Shown: piece after piece, positions 35,201-36,134 of the stretch
Numbering within the stretch: position 1 is the first letter of the stretch
How the letters are laid out: each line of letters begins with the position of its first letter
NCBI RefSeq assembly: GCF_029216045.1
Contig: NZ_JAEMVE010000146.1
Location: 1 to 36,134, forward strand
Direction: 5' to 3'
Source of the DNA: Sulfurimonas sp. MAG313
GTDB lineage: Bacteria > Campylobacterota > Campylobacteria > Campylobacterales > Sulfurimonadaceae
DNA length: 36,134 nt
Position numbers and translations under genes: made by a program
Notes under the pieces: model-generated
The model's input: only the letters and a program-made list of their open reading frames with translations
The model's database searches: none
What the model was told of the DNA's origin: nothing

Positions 35201-35299
35201 AGAGTCTTTTTTTGAAAAAAAAATTATAAATTTTTTATATTTTAAAAGAAGAAGGATGCAACCTAGGATATAAACCCTAAGTTACGAAGAAAAGACAGA

Positions 35300-35683
35300 C
35301 TAAGAAACAGCTACTTCTACTTCAGTACCTTCCCAAATACCGTGTTTAGTACAGTAGCCTTGAGCACTAAGCTTAAGTTTCTTACCAGTAGGAATAATTG
35401 TGAAAGTAGTTGTGTTATGTGCTTTAACGTTACCAAGAGTACCTGGAACATAAGAAGCTTTTGCTAATAAAGTATCACCGTTAAAAAGTGAAACACTTTC
35501 AATGTAGTGATCAAAATCATCTGGATGAGTGTATTCGTTACCCATTTTAACAGTTACTTCAAATGGCTCACCAGCAGTTGCTGTATCTGCACAGTGAATA
35601 AATGGAGAGTGACGGTCAATTAAATCTTTTTTAGCTTCACGCTCAACGTTGTCGATGTTTTCATATTTGTTAATCTTTGGCAT
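35300..35683 (-). CDS. Superoxide reductase (neelaredoxin type)
   Basis: This mononuclear non-haem iron enzyme reduces superoxide to hydrogen peroxide without producing oxygen. It is the short one-iron form without the N-terminal desulforedoxin domain. The iron ligands are visible: H25 (RHSP), H53 and H59 (HPDDFDH), C111 and H114 (CTKHGIW). The usual E-K-H-V-P loop reads D-R-H-S-P, so the gating Glu and Lys are replaced by Asp and Arg. ATG 35683 is preferred, with AGGAG seven bases upstream, giving 127 residues; the frame from 35713 adds ten unlikely residues. It is a stand-alone gene, consistent with microaerobic or anaerobic life. Confidence 0.87.
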   Translation of the reverse strand: MPKINKYENIDNVEREAKKDLIDRHSPFIHCADTATAGEPFEVTVKMGNEYTHPDDFDHYIESVSLFNGDTLLAKASYVPGTLGNVKAHNTTTFTIIPTGKKLKLSAQGYCTKHGIWEGTEVEVAVS

Positions 35684-35880
35684 ATTATGCTCCTGTTTGA
35701 AATTATGTCGCATTGTATCCTTAGAAATATTTAATTAAACATAAATTTTTTAGGTTAATTGTGAATTCATATTACTTTAAAGAGAACCTTGTTTTATTTT
35801 AAGGTTTGATGCTTTATTTGTTAAAACCTTAAGTTTTCCTTCCTTACTTACCTATAGGGCATCTCTAAAAACTCTATATT

Positions 35881-35997
35881 CACTCAGAGGTCTTTTGAAA
35901 TGTAAGGTTGTGCATGTATTTTCTTGAGTCATAGCCGTAGCTCTGGCGATGGAAAAACATGTGCAAGATTGCGTTTCAAAATACCTCCCAAAGGGTG
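35881..35997. repeat. Long imperfect stem-loop, about 100 bases
   Basis: GAGGTCTTTTGAAATG (35887-35902) pairs at 15 of 16 positions, counting one G-T pair, with CGTTTCAAAATACCTC (35972-35987). The pairing continues inward through TTGTGCATGT with ACATGTGCAA and TTTTC with GAAAA. It extends outward through CACTC with GGGTG after an asymmetric bulge. The loop around 35930-35950 contains a further small palindrome near ATAGCC/GGCGAT. The ladder of pairs with G-T matches is more like a structured RNA or a terminal hairpin of a small mobile element than a terminator. Confidence 0.6.
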
Positions 35998-36045
35998 ATA
36001 CAAGAAATTCACTCTTAATCGTTGAATGTGATTGAAGCTATCAAT

Positions 36046-36112
36046 ATTACACCACTAACTAAACAGTCAAATAAATAATGGTTTTATTTGACTGTTTAGT
36101 TAGTGGCGTAAT
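36046..36112. repeat. Near-perfect palindrome with 30-base arms
   Basis: The arms 36046-36075 and 36083-36112 are inverted copies with one mismatch (36051 against 36107), separated by seven bases. Weaker inverted similarity seems to continue outward: AGCT at 36037-36040-region against AGCT at 36113-36116 after a six-base offset, then towards the window end. It may mark a fold-back contig end, a paired operator or a mobile-element end. Confidence 0.8.
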
Positions 36113-36134
36113 AGCTCCTTCACGCATCCTCCTC

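Larger units (their letters stand above)
35714..36134. other. Non-coding end region with inverted repeats
   Basis: This 421-base stretch holds no convincing gene. It contains the AT-rich promoter region of the superoxide reductase; a small inverted repeat AACCTT/AAGGTT (35785-35806); GGGCATCTCTAAAAACTC at about 35858-35875, which resembles IS5-type insertion-sequence ends from memory; a long imperfect stem-loop (35881-35997); and a 30-base-arm palindrome (36046-36112). It may be an insertion-sequence remnant or structured RNA. A short frame from ATG 36078 is open to the window edge but is too short to judge. Confidence 0.5.

Noticed and set aside
36078-36134. Start of a gene running off the right edge
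   Set aside because: Only 19 codons are visible, there is no ribosome site, and the frame lies within a palindrome.
1-36134. tRNA, rRNA or CRISPR arrays
   Set aside because: I read the gaps on both strands and saw no cloverleaf, rRNA segment or regularly spaced repeats, though a tool-based scan was not possible.

Overview
The window is AT-rich, densely coded DNA from a Campylobacterota (Epsilonproteobacteria) chromosome. It most resembles a free-living Sulfurimonas-like relative, although the genus is not settled by the sequence. The evidence is: carboxy(nor)spermidine synthase and decarboxylase genes; a class II DAHP synthase; the block cvpA-fur-lysS-glyA-DUF1882, which I recall being in the same order in Campylobacter; an XerH-type single recombinase; and extended TG-TATAAT -10 boxes without clear -35 boxes. 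I saw no rRNA, tRNA, CRISPR array, prophage or intact insertion sequence.

Layout. 1-6117 is a lipid/envelope segment: a 5'-truncated LplT-Aas type acyl-ACP synthetase/acyltransferase, a membrane fatty-acid desaturase, diacylglycerol kinase and an OmpR-type two-component system. 6227-9193 is a polyamine operon with an embedded zinc-finger methyltransferase. 9199-13022 (minus strand) is a tightly overlapping signalling operon: a receiver-GGDEF-EAL protein, a YfiR-family periplasmic protein and a CHASE8-like/HAMP histidine kinase. 13156-14877 (minus) is pdxJ-pdxA for vitamin B6. 15084-17207 holds a SPOR protein and trpE. 17305-22087 holds a zinc-ribbon protein of unknown function, aroE, recR, mltA and dnaJ. 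22182-26980 (minus) is the conserved cvpA-fur-lysS-glyA-DUF1882 block. 27132-30370 has aroG (class II), pilT, an ArsC/Spx-like protein and gatC. 30509-32937 has a YfgM-like membrane protein, a BamB-like beta-propeller lipoprotein and xerH. 32934-35683 (minus) has a secreted protein of unknown function, a family-4 uracil-DNA glycosylase homologue and a superoxide reductase, with a 27-residue CxxC microprotein between the last two. The final 420 bases are non-coding and rich in inverted repeats.

The strongest candidate for an unusual system is 9199-13022. YfiR normally restrains a CHASE8-bearing diguanylate cyclase (YfiN/TpbB). Here the sensor domain sits on a histidine kinase, and the c-di-GMP output is a separate receiver-GGDEF-EAL protein whose cyclase motif is degenerate. 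The second candidate is the YfgM-like/BamB-like pair, a possible outer-membrane assembly lipoprotein in a phylum where I recall BamB not being recognised.

Two quality issues matter. Three genes (yfiR-like, pdxA, yfgM-like) each carry a single-base frameshift in an A/T run, which looks like sequence error or recent decay. Both window ends carry inverted repeats. On the left, bases 1-118 are an inverted copy of 618-735 differing at nine sites, eight of them silent third-position changes within complete codons and the ninth a silent arginine change. This points to a fold-back join with DNA of a related strain or paralogue, so the apparent start of the first gene at 117 is probably not real.
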